Source: an uncultured Lachnospiraceae bacterium (GTDB lineage: Bacteria; Bacillota; Clostridia; Lachnospirales; Lachnospiraceae). From it: a stretch of DNA of 11,903 nt. The position numbers were made by a program, and so were the translations under genes. Positions 11,655 to 11,903 of the stretch are shown here, piece after piece. The notes under the pieces are model-generated. The model was not told where the DNA came from, searched no databases, and was given only the letters and a program-made list of their open reading frames with translations. The DNA lies in assembly GCA_910579275.1 (NCBI GenBank), contig CAJTTO010000073.1:1-11903 (forward strand), given 5' to 3'. Positions within the stretch are counted from its first letter, which is position 1; every line of letters begins with the position of its first letter.

Positions 11655-11903
11655 TTATTTTATCAAAAGACTGCTTCCGATGCTTAATCCTGCGGCGGCG
11701 TACTGCTGTAATATTTCCTCCTGTTTTGCTTCTATAAGCTGTGGAGCGTCAGACCACAACTGTTCATAAATTGACAATGCTCTTTGAAAATGTTCCCTTG
11801 CCTTGCCCAGTCTGCCGCAGGCAAGGTTAATGCTTCCCATCGCTTCCCGTATGGCGGCATAGTCACTCGATAATTCAGAGTTATGCTCTTTCACAGTCTT
11901 TGC
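11655..11903 (-). CDS. C-terminal end of a TPR-repeat protein (5' end outside the window)
   Basis: The frame is open from the right edge of the window (Ala-Lys-Thr, then Val-Lys-Glu-His) to the TAA at 11655, so the 83 visible codons are the tail of a larger protein. A GTG at 11894 could be read as a start but has no visible ribosome binding site and begins in the middle of a helical repeat. Residues YAAIREAMGSINLACGRLGKAREHFQRALSIYEQLW fit the tetratricopeptide pattern (small residues at positions 8, 20 and 27 of a 34-residue unit); a second, degenerate helix pair follows to the end. TPR tails mediate protein contacts; the rest of the protein, which decides its function, lies outside the window. 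Its own terminator sets it apart from the partition operon. Confidence 0.7.
   Translation of the reverse strand, partial: AKTVKEHNSELSSDYAAIREAMGSINLACGRLGKAREHFQRALSIYEQLWSDAPQLIEAKQEEILQQYAAAGLSIGSSLLIK

Noticed and set aside
11655..11894. Complete 79-aa TPR protein starting at the GTG at 11894.
   Set aside because: The frame is open to the window edge, the GTG has no ribosome binding site and the sequence starts mid-repeat; a truncated larger protein is more likely.

Overview
The window looks like part of a conjugative or mobilizable element (plasmid, or an integrated plasmid-like element) from a low-GC Gram-positive of the Clostridia, most likely a gut Lachnospiraceae-type bacterium. Reasons: AT-rich DNA, strong GGAGG-type ribosome binding sites, a RepA_N-family initiator, a MobA/MobL (MOBQ-like) relaxase with a DUF3847-type neighbour, and an actin-type ParM/ParR partition pair. 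Every convincing gene lies on the minus strand, so the window reads right to left. No integrase, transposase or known antibiotic-resistance gene was found.

Right part, about 6050-11900, is the maintenance and transfer backbone, in transcription order: the C-terminal end of a TPR protein entering from beyond the right edge, with a strong terminator; a 400-bp non-coding region with dyads and repeats, a candidate parC; parM and parR, overlapping by 4 bp; a short RepA_N initiator carrying 23-bp iterons inside its coding sequence (candidate replication origin); a DnaC/IstB-like ATPase overlapping repA by 4 bp; a DUF3847-like small protein; an oriT with a hairpin and a clear MOBQ-type nick sequence; the relaxase; and a strong terminator at 6052-6096.

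Middle part, about 2530-6020, is a cargo cluster. A BlaI/MecI-type repressor and an M56 (BlaR1/MecR1-type) membrane protease that lacks the beta-lactam-binding domain stand in front of three genes for exported or membrane-anchored proteins with no recognised function (79, 313 and 164 aa). A promoter with a 17-bp palindrome just downstream of its -10 box precedes the repressor gene. The simplest reading is a signal-controlled envelope or secreted-protein module; its signal and its effect cannot be read from the sequence.

Left part, about 1-2530, is a degraded or non-coding zone: nearly 1 kb (1551-2530) without a convincing intact gene but rich in inverted and direct repeats, a 110-aa orphan reading frame preceded by a decayed one, and a 299-aa orphan coiled-coil-rich gene ending in a terminator. 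It may be an old junction between the backbone and neighbouring DNA.
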